From positions 2,976,001-3,040,000 of the forward strand of contig NZ_CP024190.1 in assembly GCF_003391395.1 (NCBI RefSeq): a stretch of DNA of 64,000 bases, given 5' to 3'. Made by a program: the position numbers and the translations under genes. Below the pieces are notes generated by a model. The model was given only the letters and a program-made list of their open reading frames with translations, had not been told where the DNA came from and did not search any database. This document shows positions 26,950-35,658 of the stretch, piece by piece (position 1 is the stretch's first letter; every line of letters begins with the position of its first letter). The stretch is from Mycobacterium marinum (GTDB taxonomy: Bacteria > Actinomycetota > Actinomycetes > Mycobacteriales > Mycobacteriaceae).

Positions 26950-28380
26950 ATGCCGCTCGCCGCAGGTTCGACGTTCGCCGGCTACACCATCGTCCGACAG
27001 CTGGGTACCGGCGGGATGGGCGAGGTCTATCTGGCCCAGCATCCCCGATTGCCCCGGCAAGACGCGCTCAAAGTCCTTCGGCCCGAGGTGTCCGCAGACC
27101 ACGAGTACCGCCAACGCTTCCACCGCGAGGCCGATGCCGCCGCAGCCCTGTGGCATCCGCACATCGTTGCCGTGCATGATCGCGGGGAAACCGACGGCCA
27201 GCTGTGGATCGACATGGACTACGTCGACGGCACCGATGCTGTGACGCTGCTTCGCGATCGGTACCCCAACGGGATGCCCGGCTCGGAGGTCAGCGAGATC
27301 ATCACCGCGGTGGCCGAGGCGCTCGACTACGCGCACGACCACAAGCTGCTGCACCGCGACGTCAAGCCCGCCAACATTCTCATCGCGGCGCCGGCCTCGC
27401 AGGCCAAGCGGATCATGTTGGCCGACTTCGGGATCGCCGGGTGGGTCGGCGAAGCCAGTGGGCTGACAGCGACGAACATGACCGTCGGCACCGTGTCCTA
27501 CGCGCCGCCCGAGCAGCTGATGGGCCACGACCTGGACGGAAAGGCCGATCAGTACGCCCTGGCGGCGACGGCATACCACCTGCTGACGGGCTCGCCGCCG
27601 TTTCAGCACTCCAATCCTGCCGTAGTGATCAGCCAGCATCTCAGCGCCGCACCCCCGGCGATCGGCCAGCGCCTGCCGGCATTGGCAGAGCTGGACCCGG
27701 TTTTCGCCAAGGCGCTGGCCAAAGACCCCAAGGACCGTTACCAACGCTGCATCGATTTCGCGCGGGCATTGAGCCATCGGCTGGGCGGAGTCGGCGATCC
27801 CGACGACACGCGCATCTCCCGGCCGGTGGCGGTGGCGGTGCCTGCGGCCAAGAAGTCTCTGGCGCGAGCCTCGGTCATCGTCCCCGCCGTGCTGGCGATC
27901 CTGCTGGTCGTAGCGATCGCCGTGGCGCTGCGCGAGTTCGAGCGCGCCGACGATGAACGTGTCGCACCGCCTGCGGCGACCAGTTCCAGCCGGCCCAGCC
28001 CCACGGCCGCCAAGACCTCGACAACCACGGCCACCACGACCGCGCCGACGAGCACGTCTACCAGTACGGCGGCCGCGACGACGGAATCGGTGACTCCCGC
28101 GCCGGTGGTCGTCATTGGCGCCATGTGTTCCCCGCTCGGCAGCACCGGAACCACAAAAACAGGCGCCACCGCCTACTGTTCGACCCTGCAGGGCACCAAC
28201 ACGACAATCTGGTCGCTCACCGAAGGCACGGTGGCAAGTCCGACGGTGAGCGCCACGCCCGATCCGACCGAGCCGCCGTTACCCATCGATCAGGATTCGC
28301 CGATACGCATCTGCATGCAGCAGACCGGCCAGACCCGCCACGAATGCCGAGAGGACATTCGCCGCAGCAACGGCTACTGA
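26950..28380 (+). CDS. pknF: Serine/threonine protein kinase PknF
   Basis: 476 aa, the same length as M. tuberculosis PknF and near-identical in the motifs I can recall. Kinase domain about 1-280: G-loop GTGGMG (residues 19-24), Lys41, HRDVKPAN from residue 135, DFG 159-161, activation-loop Thr173 and Thr175 (GLTATN), APPEQL. A Pro/Thr-rich juxtamembrane region, one membrane helix (about 300-325), then an extracellular Thr-rich stalk and a small Cys-containing domain (GTTKTGATAYCSTLQGTN, CMQQTGQTRHEC). In M. tuberculosis PknF phosphorylates the FHA-ABC transporter Rv1747, the adjacent gene; here that transporter begins 7.3 kb downstream. Confidence 0.95.
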   Translation: MPLAAGSTFAGYTIVRQLGTGGMGEVYLAQHPRLPRQDALKVLRPEVSADHEYRQRFHREADAAAALWHPHIVAVHDRGETDGQLWIDMDYVDGTDAVTLLRDRYPNGMPGSEVSEIITAVAEALDYAHDHKLLHRDVKPANILIAAPASQAKRIMLADFGIAGWVGEASGLTATNMTVGTVSYAPPEQLMGHDLDGKADQYALAATAYHLLTGSPPFQHSNPAVVISQHLSAAPPAIGQRLPALAELDPVFAKALAKDPKDRYQRCIDFARALSHRLGGVGDPDDTRISRPVAVAVPAAKKSLARASVIVPAVLAILLVVAIAVALREFERADDERVAPPAATSSSRPSPTAAKTSTTTATTTAPTSTSTSTAAATTESVTPAPVVVIGAMCSPLGSTGTTKTGATAYCSTLQGTNTTIWSLTEGTVASPTVSATPDPTEPPLPIDQDSPIRICMQQTGQTRHECREDIRRSNGY

Positions 28381-28408
28381 GCGGGCTGGTCCGCCGCGGC
28401 CACCCGGC

Positions 28409-28714
28409 CTATACGCAGCCGCTGACGCTGATTCGCCTGCCGACATTGGCGCACACATTCACGTTGGGGGGCGGCGGCGGGGGCGGCGGGTAGTCCTCGG
28501 GCAGCGGGGCATATTCGGCGGGCGGCGGAACGTAGGGGGCGATCGCGTCTGCAATGTTGGCGCACCCGCTGACCGATACCCGCCGGCCGGCGTTGACGCA
28601 CACGTCGGCCTGTGCCGCGCCGGACGGAGCCATGACGGCGAACACCTGTGGAAGGGCGGTAAAGGCCAGCGCCGCGATCGCTGCCGTGGCCGACGGCCGC
28701 TTCCAGGGACTCAT
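28409..28714 (-). CDS. Small secreted protein with two CxNxGRRxSVSGC repeats
   Basis: 101 aa from the ATG at 28712-28714, preceded by AAGGAG. A signal peptide covers residues 1-36 or so (AIAALAFTALPQVFAVMAPS then SGAAQAD, cleavage about 36). The mature part starts with CVNAGRRVSVSGC, has a Pro/Glu/Tyr-rich centre (PPAEYAPLPEDYPPPPPP) and ends with CANVGRRISVSGCV. The four Cys could form disulfides outside the cell. Similar short secreted mycobacterial proteins exist; I do not know a function. It converges on pknF (28 bp between stops). Confidence 0.72.
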   Translation of the reverse strand: MSPWKRPSATAAIAALAFTALPQVFAVMAPSGAAQADVCVNAGRRVSVSGCANIADAIAPYVPPPAEYAPLPEDYPPPPPPPPNVNVCANVGRRISVSGCV

Positions 28715-29068
28715 CGAGATCTCCTTCGCCAATGCCTCGTTACATTCGCTGCCCACTCTAATGACCCGGCTGCGGGCTCCGGTGCGGTTGTGGCTCAGAC
28801 AACATCGGAATCGCGCCGGCGGAGCTTACCGACACACGGGGCGCTCGGTGTATTGCGTGCGGCGCCAATTACCGGCTATCCGCGGCACTTGTAAGTGGTG
28901 AATTTGCGCTGAATTTCGCGCGGTACTTCTTTTCGAGCCATGCCGACAACCCTTGTTCCACAGACTCGGCAGGCCCAGTGTTAACTTGCGGGAAATTGTT
29001 GCCGTCTTTGTGAAGATGGCCGCGAACCACAGGTACGTTTTGGGGCCGGGTTTGACACAGGAGAAGCC
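28715..29068. promoter_or_regulatory. Upstream region of the amine-oxidase operon
   Basis: 354 bases between two divergent genes. It should hold the promoters of the small secreted protein and of the amine-oxidase operon. TACGTT at 29035-29040 is a candidate -10 for the operon, and AGGAG just upstream of the 29069 ATG is the ribosome site. No operator or RNA was identified. Confidence 0.35.
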
Positions 29069-31015
29069 ATGACCGAGACGATCGTCCAGACTTTCCATCC
29101 GCTCGATCCGCTGACCGAGAGCGAGTTCCAGCAGGCCGTCTCCGTTGTGCGCCGTGACCGGAATGTCACTGAACGTTGGCGATTCGCCTCGATGGAGCTC
29201 GCGGAACCGGGCAAACGAGAAATCGCTGATTTCGAAAACAACGCAGTGGTGCCGGATCGACGGGCTGTCATCGTGTGCTTCGACCGTGACACAAACGGCA
29301 CCTACAAGGCGCTCGTTTCCCTCTCGGGCGACCGCATTCTCTCGTGGACTTGCCTGCCGGGGGTGCAGCCCAATATCACCCATGATGAATGGCTAGAGGC
29401 GGGCGAGGTGCTCCGCAGCCATCCGGCCGTTATCGCGGCCTTGTGCCGACGCGGCATTACCGACTTGGAGAACATGCTGGTCGATGTGTGGGCCTACGGC
29501 GACGCCCTGATTCCGGAAGCGTATCGCGGCCGACGGCTCGCATGGTCGGACAGCTGGCTGACGTCGCCAGGTGGCGGGAACCTCTATGCGCGACACATCA
29601 AGGGATTTCATTGCGTTATCGACTTGAACACCATGGAATTGCTCGACATCGAGGAAGGCAGTCCGCTCGAGTTCCCGGCCGTCATGGCCGAATATGTGCC
29701 TCGGCACATCCCGGAGAATCTGCGTGATTCCAGCGTGCGGGGCGCCCTGCGGCCATTGGAGATCATTCAACCCGACGGTCCGTCGTTCACCCTGCGGGGC
29801 AATCATCTGGAATGGCAAAACTGGTCGCTGCGCGTCGGTTTCAACTATCGCGAAGGCATGACACTGCACACCGTTACCTACAACGACCACGGTCGGGTTC
29901 GCCCGATTGCCTACCGGATGTCTTTCGCCGAGATGGCGGTGCCCTACCGCGATCATTGCGCTGATCACTATCGTCGGACGGCCTTCGACATCGGCGAATG
30001 GGGGCTCGGATTCATGACAACCTCGCTGGAGAGGGGGTGCGACTGCCTGGGCGAGATCCGATATCTCGATGCGGTCTTACACAACAGCAAGGGGGAGCCA
30101 TACACGATCAAGAATGCCATCTGCATCCATGAAGAAGACAACGCGGTGCTGTGGAAGCACGTCGTATGCGATGGCAGCGCCGAGGTGCGGCGCATGCGCC
30201 GGCTCACCGTCTCTTTCCACGTGACGGTGGCCAACTACGAGTACTTGGTTTACTGGCGCTTCTACCAGGATGGCAACATCGAATGCGAAATTCGTGCAAC
30301 CGGTTTGATGGTGACCACGAACTTCGACAATGGTCAGGCGCACGCATCGGGCACGTTGGTCGACGAACGAACTTATGCCCCGTATCACCAACATTTTCTT
30401 ACCGCGCGGCTGGATCTGGACATCGACGGCACGGACAACACCGTGTACACGAGCGAGACGGAGATGGTGCCTACGGGACCGGATAACCCCTACGGTTTGT
30501 CGTTGCGCCAGAGGAACATCCCGCTGCGCACCGAGGAAGAGGGCAAACAGGACTACTGCTGGGAGACCCAGCGGGCGTGGCGGGTGGTCAACGAGAACGT
30601 CACCAATGGGCTGGGCACCCACCCGTCGTACAAGCTCGTCGGGGGTGCGGCCATTCCGCCGATGTTTGATCTCAGGTCGCCGGTACTACGCCGGGCGGAG
30701 GCCATCACCCATACCGTATGGGTTACGCCCAATCATCCCGACGAGCGTTGGCCAGCGGGGGAGTTCGTGAACCAGAGCGGTCCGGGACTGGGGTTGCCCG
30801 CGTGGACTGCGGCCAACCGGTCGATCGAGAACACCGACGTGGTGGTGTGGTACACGTTCGGCATCCACCACATAACGCGACCGGAGGACTGGCCGGTGAT
30901 GCCGGCCGACACCGTGTCTTTCTGGCTTAAGCCTGTTGGATTTTTCGACCGCAACCCGTCGTTGGATGTCGCGCCCACGGCAGCCGCAACGTGTCATGGC
31001 GAAGGTGGTTGCTGA
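29069..31015 (+). CDS. Copper-containing primary-amine oxidase
   Basis: 648 aa. Copper amine oxidase: the topaquinone precursor Tyr390 in VANYEY (consensus N-Y-D/E), the catalytic base Asp307 in AFDIGEWGLG, copper ligands His440 and His442 in APYHQHF, and the third His in the C-terminal GIHHITRPEDWPVMP. It oxidatively deaminates primary amines to aldehyde, ammonia and peroxide after self-processing of the cofactor. No signal peptide, so cytoplasmic. It directly abuts the permease gene and is followed by an aldehyde dehydrogenase, giving a complete amine-uptake-and-oxidation set. Candidate substrates: putrescine, phenylethylamine, tyramine or similar. Confidence 0.92.
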   Translation: MTETIVQTFHPLDPLTESEFQQAVSVVRRDRNVTERWRFASMELAEPGKREIADFENNAVVPDRRAVIVCFDRDTNGTYKALVSLSGDRILSWTCLPGVQPNITHDEWLEAGEVLRSHPAVIAALCRRGITDLENMLVDVWAYGDALIPEAYRGRRLAWSDSWLTSPGGGNLYARHIKGFHCVIDLNTMELLDIEEGSPLEFPAVMAEYVPRHIPENLRDSSVRGALRPLEIIQPDGPSFTLRGNHLEWQNWSLRVGFNYREGMTLHTVTYNDHGRVRPIAYRMSFAEMAVPYRDHCADHYRRTAFDIGEWGLGFMTTSLERGCDCLGEIRYLDAVLHNSKGEPYTIKNAICIHEEDNAVLWKHVVCDGSAEVRRMRRLTVSFHVTVANYEYLVYWRFYQDGNIECEIRATGLMVTTNFDNGQAHASGTLVDERTYAPYHQHFLTARLDLDIDGTDNTVYTSETEMVPTGPDNPYGLSLRQRNIPLRTEEEGKQDYCWETQRAWRVVNENVTNGLGTHPSYKLVGGAAIPPMFDLRSPVLRRAEAITHTVWVTPNHPDERWPAGEFVNQSGPGLGLPAWTAANRSIENTDVVVWYTFGIHHITRPEDWPVMPADTVSFWLKPVGFFDRNPSLDVAPTAAATCHGEGGC

Positions 31016-32665
31016 ATGACAGACACCCCGGCGCCGCCGCTCTTCGCCCGTGGTCCCAAAGGCAACAAGCTGAAGGTGCAGCCGATCGTGCCTCAGCTCA
31101 GCAACACCGCGGCTGAGGGGGTGGTATCCAAGGGCCTGGCCAAGGGGGCCGTTGGCACCGTCTCGGGGGCAATCCTCGGTATCGCGTGTGTGGCACCCGG
31201 CTACACGTTGACGGCCAGCATCGGCTTGATCGTTGCCGCGGTCGGGCTCAAGATGCCGGCGATATTTGTATTCGGATTTATTCCGATGTTTTTGACCGCG
31301 TTCGCCTATCGCGAATTGAACGCCGACACTCCGGACTGTGGAGCGTCGTTCACCTGGTCCACCAAAGCCTTCGGACCCTACGTGGGCTGGATGTGCGGCT
31401 GGGGCATGGTGATCGCGACGGTCATTGTGTTGTCGAACCTGGCTGCGGTCGCGGTGCAGTTTTTCTATCTGCTGATCGCCGGCCTGTTCGATAGCCCAGG
31501 GATCGCGTCCCTGGCCGCAAACCGATGGGTCGATATCGCTTCCACACTGGTGTTTATCGCCGGGGCGACTTGGGTTTCCAGTCGTGGCATCCAAACCAGC
31601 GAGCGGGTGCAGGGACTATTGGTCATCTTCCAGATGACGGTGATCTTGGGTTTCGGGGTGGTGGCCATCATCGGCGCGGTGCGGGGCCATGGCCCCGCGA
31701 ATCTGAGCTTCGATTTCAATTGGTTCGACCCGTTCAGCGGGCTCGCGATGGGTGCGTTCGTCATTGGGGTGACCGGTTCGATTTTCTCGTTCTGGGGCTG
31801 GGATACGTGCCTGACCCTGGGTGAGGAATGCACCGACCCAAAGAAGGTTCCCGGACGCGCCGGTGTGCTGTGTGTGGTCAGCATTCTGCTGACATACCTG
31901 CTGGTGAGTGTGGCGATGATGATGTACGCCGGTGTCGGTTCGCAGGGACTGGGGTTGGGCAACCCGGTTAATTCCGAGAACGTGTTCGGCGCACTGGCGC
32001 GACCGGTGCTCGGTCCGTGGGGTAGCCAGTTGCTGTTTCTGGGCATCCTGGCGTCCACCCTGTCGAGTTTGCAGACGACGTTCCTCCCGGCGTCGCGTTG
32101 CATGCTCGCCATGGGCGCCTATCGGGCATTTCCCCAGCGGTTCTCGGCGGTGAGCTCACGTTTCCAGGTGCCGCTGTTCAGCACCATCGCGGCAGCCATT
32201 GCTTCGGGTGCCTTCTACACCCTCGCCAGGTTGCTATCGGAGCGAACCCTGTTGGACACCATTGCGGCCCTCGGCATGCTGGTTTGCTGGTATTACGGAA
32301 TTACCGCCTTCGCCTGCATGTGGTATTTCCGCAAGGAACTCTTCACGTCTTTGCGCAACGTCGTTTTCAAATTCCTTTGTCCGCTGCTCGGCGGGATGAT
32401 GCTGTTGCTGGTCTTTGTTGTTTCGGTCCGCGAAAGCATGGACCCGCAACATGGCAGCGGCGCGTCGATCGCAGGCGTCGGGCTAGTCTTCTACCTTGGC
32501 TTCGGCATCCTGTCGCTCGGCGCGGTGCTGATGGTGGTCATGCGAGTGCGCCAACCCGGCTTCTTTTTGGGTCACACGCTGACGCCGTCAACCCCTGCCC
32601 TCACCGACGACGCCGCCATCGCCACCGCTAGCCATCCGGACGCCGGTCCGGACCAACATCATTGA
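31016..32665 (+). CDS. APC family amino acid/amine permease
   Basis: 549 aa. APC-superfamily permease with about twelve membrane segments: the first begins GAILGIACVAPGYTLTASI, which is the family's TM1. Its start codon follows immediately after the amine-oxidase stop (tga then atg), so the two are co-translated in one operon. Together with the downstream aldehyde dehydrogenase the likely cargo is the amine substrate of the oxidase rather than an amino acid for biosynthesis. Confidence 0.85.
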   Translation: MTDTPAPPLFARGPKGNKLKVQPIVPQLSNTAAEGVVSKGLAKGAVGTVSGAILGIACVAPGYTLTASIGLIVAAVGLKMPAIFVFGFIPMFLTAFAYRELNADTPDCGASFTWSTKAFGPYVGWMCGWGMVIATVIVLSNLAAVAVQFFYLLIAGLFDSPGIASLAANRWVDIASTLVFIAGATWVSSRGIQTSERVQGLLVIFQMTVILGFGVVAIIGAVRGHGPANLSFDFNWFDPFSGLAMGAFVIGVTGSIFSFWGWDTCLTLGEECTDPKKVPGRAGVLCVVSILLTYLLVSVAMMMYAGVGSQGLGLGNPVNSENVFGALARPVLGPWGSQLLFLGILASTLSSLQTTFLPASRCMLAMGAYRAFPQRFSAVSSRFQVPLFSTIAAAIASGAFYTLARLLSERTLLDTIAALGMLVCWYYGITAFACMWYFRKELFTSLRNVVFKFLCPLLGGMMLLLVFVVSVRESMDPQHGSGASIAGVGLVFYLGFGILSLGAVLMVVMRVRQPGFFLGHTLTPSTPALTDDAAIATASHPDAGPDQHH

Positions 32666-32689
32666 GCGCTACTCGTAGAACGGGACACC

Positions 32690-34135
32690 ATGGTGGAAAA
32701 GAAGGTTTTTCACAACATCATTGGCGGAGAAATCCAGGCAACGCCGGACGGAAACACGATGGATATCGTCAACCCGTCGACGGGCGAAGTCTATGCATCG
32801 GCGCCGAATTCCTCTGGCAAAGATGTCGATGACGCGTTCACCGCGGCGGCCAAGGCGTTCGAGTCGTGGCGTTGGTCCACCCCCAGCGAACGGCAGCGTG
32901 CGCTGCTGCGGCTCGCCGACCTCATCGAGGACAACGCCGAGGAACTTGTCGCGCTCGAGTGCGAGAACACGGGCAAGCCAATGTCGTTGACCATGTCGGA
33001 GGAAATTCCGCCGATGGTTGATCAGATCCGGTTCTTCGCCGGCGCGGCGCGGGTTCTGGAAGGCCGCTCACAGGGCGAATACATGCGTGGGCACACGTCG
33101 TCGATTCGACGGGAGCCGGTGGGCCCGGTTGCCCAGGTAGCGCCCTGGAATTACCCGATGATGATGGCGGTGTGGAAGTTTGCCCCGGCGCTGGCCGCCG
33201 GCTGCACCGTGGTACTCAAGCCTTCGGACACCACGCCCGCGTCGTCCTACTGGATGGTCGAGAAGATGCAGGAGATCTTCCCGCCCGGGGTGTGCAACCT
33301 GGTGTGCGGCGACCGCGACACCGGTGCGGCACTGGTGGCGCACCCGGTGCCACAGCTGGTGTCGATCACCGGCTCCACCAGGGCAGGTATGGCGGTGGCG
33401 GCCAGCGCGGCCAACGACCTCAAACGTGCGCATCTCGAGCTGGGAGGCAAGGCGCCGGTAGTCATCTTCAATGACGCCGACATCGCGGCGGCGGTGGAGG
33501 GACTTACCGCGGCAGGCTATTTCAACGCGGGCCAGGATTGCACCGCCGCCACTCGGCTGATCATCCAGGACGGCATCTACGACGAGTTCCTGTCGGCGAT
33601 GGCCGAGTCGGTGGCCGGCACCAGGACAGGCTATGACCCCGCGGATGAGGACATCTTGTTTGGTCCCATCAACAACAGCAACCAGATGCGCCACATCGAT
33701 GGCCTGGTGTCCCGTGCACCGGCGCACGCCCGAATTCTTGCCGGCGGCAAGCAGAAAGACTGCGCGGGCTTCTTCTACGAGCCCACGTTGATTGTCGACC
33801 TGCAACAGGACGACGAATTGATTCAGACCGAGATCTTCGGCCCGGTCGTCACCGCGCAGCGTTTCAGCGACGAGCAGCAGGCCCTGTTTTTCGCCAACGG
33901 CACCGAATACGGTCTCGCATCCTCGGTGTGGACCAAGGACGTCGACACCGCCGCACGCATGGGAGCACGGCTGGACTTCGGGTGTGTGTGGATCAACACC
34001 CACATTCCGCTGGTTGCCGAGATGCCGCACGGCGGTTTCAAGCACTCCGGCTACGGCAAGGACCTGTCCATGTACGGGTTCGAGGACTACACCCGGATCA
34101 AGCACGTGATGCACTATCACGGATTCGAGGGCTAG
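32690..34135 (+). CDS. Aldehyde dehydrogenase, aminobutyraldehyde-type
   Basis: 481 aa. ALDH superfamily: catalytic Cys284 in GQDCTAATR, general base Glu250 in LELGGKAP, Rossmann ITGSTRAG, and VAPWNYPMMM. The order of domains is standard. It converts an amine-derived aldehyde to acid with NAD(P)+, which completes the pathway started by the amine oxidase. The 24 bp gap to the permease gene and co-direction support one operon. A gamma-aminobutyraldehyde or betaine-aldehyde type is likely; the exact substrate is unresolved. Confidence 0.9.
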   Translation: MVEKKVFHNIIGGEIQATPDGNTMDIVNPSTGEVYASAPNSSGKDVDDAFTAAAKAFESWRWSTPSERQRALLRLADLIEDNAEELVALECENTGKPMSLTMSEEIPPMVDQIRFFAGAARVLEGRSQGEYMRGHTSSIRREPVGPVAQVAPWNYPMMMAVWKFAPALAAGCTVVLKPSDTTPASSYWMVEKMQEIFPPGVCNLVCGDRDTGAALVAHPVPQLVSITGSTRAGMAVAASAANDLKRAHLELGGKAPVVIFNDADIAAAVEGLTAAGYFNAGQDCTAATRLIIQDGIYDEFLSAMAESVAGTRTGYDPADEDILFGPINNSNQMRHIDGLVSRAPAHARILAGGKQKDCAGFFYEPTLIVDLQQDDELIQTEIFGPVVTAQRFSDEQQALFFANGTEYGLASSVWTKDVDTAARMGARLDFGCVWINTHIPLVAEMPHGGFKHSGYGKDLSMYGFEDYTRIKHVMHYHGFEG

Positions 34136-34192
34136 ACACCGCCGCAGCCGCGGCGGCACCTCTGGGCGCCAAGGCCACGGCCGATGTTTGAG

Positions 34193-35518
34193 TCAGGCCT
34201 TGCGCACCGGGGGTGGCGACCATTCGCCGGCGACCACCTCGGGCCTCGGCGCGTACAGCCGCATGGTCACGCCCAGCGGGCCCAACGGGGCCGGGAGCCA
34301 GTTCGACTGGCGCTCGGGACCGGGGTCGGTGTGCGCGAGATAGAGGTCCAATGAGCCGTCGTCGTTGTAGCGCAGCTCGTCACGGTCGCCGATGGCGAAT
34401 CGGTTCAGCTCGTTGGCCACTTGAAAGCCTTCGGCGTCATACATCGTGACCGACCAGAATGCGTCCACCGGGGGTAGCTTGTCCGCGTCGAAGTGGATGA
34501 CGTAGTCGTGTTCGCCGGCCAGCGGATCTCCGTGCTCATCGGTGGCGAGGAACGGGTATACGGCGTCCTCGGCGGGGTTGGCTCCCAGACCGATGAGGGC
34601 CACCACCGCGCGTCGTAGGTAGTTGTTGCCGTAGACGCCCATGCTCTCGGTCAGGCTGATCCAGCCGTCGACGTTGGCCCCAAGCTTGGTGGCGCTCTTG
34701 AGGATGTCGTTGAGCGCATCGCTTCTGCCGCGCTCGAACTCTGCGACTTGGTCCGCGTTGAACCGGCTCGCATCGAACGGGCTTCCCGCTTCGATGCCGA
34801 GGTTGGCCAGCCGGGCAAGCACGGAGTAGTCGGTCGGGTGTGGTGGATTGACGCCCAGCAGATCGGCCGCATACGAGAGGTAGTCCAGCGCTGCCATGCC
34901 GTTGACGATTCTGGGCGGCTCGGTAGTCGGGTCAAAGTCTGGTCGCTTGTCTCCCGCACTGGCCTGCGCCCCGCTGCCGAGCTCAGTGAGGGAGTAGCCG
35001 TCCTGTACCCGGTGAACGGCCGGGTAGTCGGCTGGCCCGTTGGTCTGGGTGCGGCCGATGATCCAGACAAACGGTGTCGGCGCGGCCACGACCGTGGTTG
35101 GGCGCGGTTGTTCGCCGCTTTCGCCGTGGTAGCCAGGGCCGGCGATCACGAGATCAAGTGGACCCGTCCCGCTGGTGCGCTTGCCGGGATTGGCGAAAAC
35201 GTCTGTCCACATGTCCAGCATCGGCAGCATGTAGTAGCGATCGTCGGTGTCCGCCGACTGCAGGCGGACCGGACCGTTGCGCAGGTCCAGCCAGGCCGAG
35301 GAGTACAGCGTGTCGAAGTTGGGCCGCACCACCGCGCGGAAGTCGGCCGACGGGAACGCCCGCATGTGCGAGAAGTGATTGGGCGGGCCGGCGCCGGGGC
35401 CGGTGCCGGGTGCCGCGTTGAGGGCCTGCAGTCGCGTCACATCCATCATGACCAACGGATAGAAGTAGATGAATGCTTCGTAGCTGAGCGTTCGCAGGCC
35501 ACTGGACAAGGTGCTCAC
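34193..35518 (-). CDS. DUF1254/DUF1214 domain protein
   Basis: 441 aa. N-terminal DUF1254 region (YFYPLVMMDVTRLQALNA, RPNFDTLYSSAWLDL) and C-terminal DUF1214 (VDAFWSVTMYDAEGF, GDRDELRYNDDGSLDLYL). No export signal is evident. The family is widespread in mycobacteria, of unknown biochemical role. It converges on the ALDH gene; the short gap contains a small GC hairpin (34139-34157), possibly a weak terminator. It is divergent from the FHA-ABC transporter gene. Confidence 0.85.
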   Translation of the reverse strand: MSTLSSGLRTLSYEAFIYFYPLVMMDVTRLQALNAAPGTGPGAGPPNHFSHMRAFPSADFRAVVRPNFDTLYSSAWLDLRNGPVRLQSADTDDRYYMLPMLDMWTDVFANPGKRTSGTGPLDLVIAGPGYHGESGEQPRPTTVVAAPTPFVWIIGRTQTNGPADYPAVHRVQDGYSLTELGSGAQASAGDKRPDFDPTTEPPRIVNGMAALDYLSYAADLLGVNPPHPTDYSVLARLANLGIEAGSPFDASRFNADQVAEFERGRSDALNDILKSATKLGANVDGWISLTESMGVYGNNYLRRAVVALIGLGANPAEDAVYPFLATDEHGDPLAGEHDYVIHFDADKLPPVDAFWSVTMYDAEGFQVANELNRFAIGDRDELRYNDDGSLDLYLAHTDPGPERQSNWLPAPLGPLGVTMRLYAPRPEVVAGEWSPPPVRKA

Positions 35519-35644
35519 GATCTCTCCTCCGGGAGGCTCCGTAGACCGACCATATGACGTGCCGCGTGAAATGTCAGTGGCCGCGGCGGATCGGCGCGGC
35601 TAACACATATCCGCGCCCTGTTCTGCCCGGAGCGCCGGTGCCAT

Positions 35645-35650
35645 TACAGT
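35645..35650 (+). promoter_or_regulatory. Candidate -10 TACAGT for the FHA-ABC transporter gene
   Basis: TACAGT ends 8 nt before the ATG at 35659, close to leaderless spacing. This indicates the transporter has its own promoter rather than depending on pknF readthrough. Confidence 0.4.
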
Positions 35651-35658
35651 TGGTCCCG

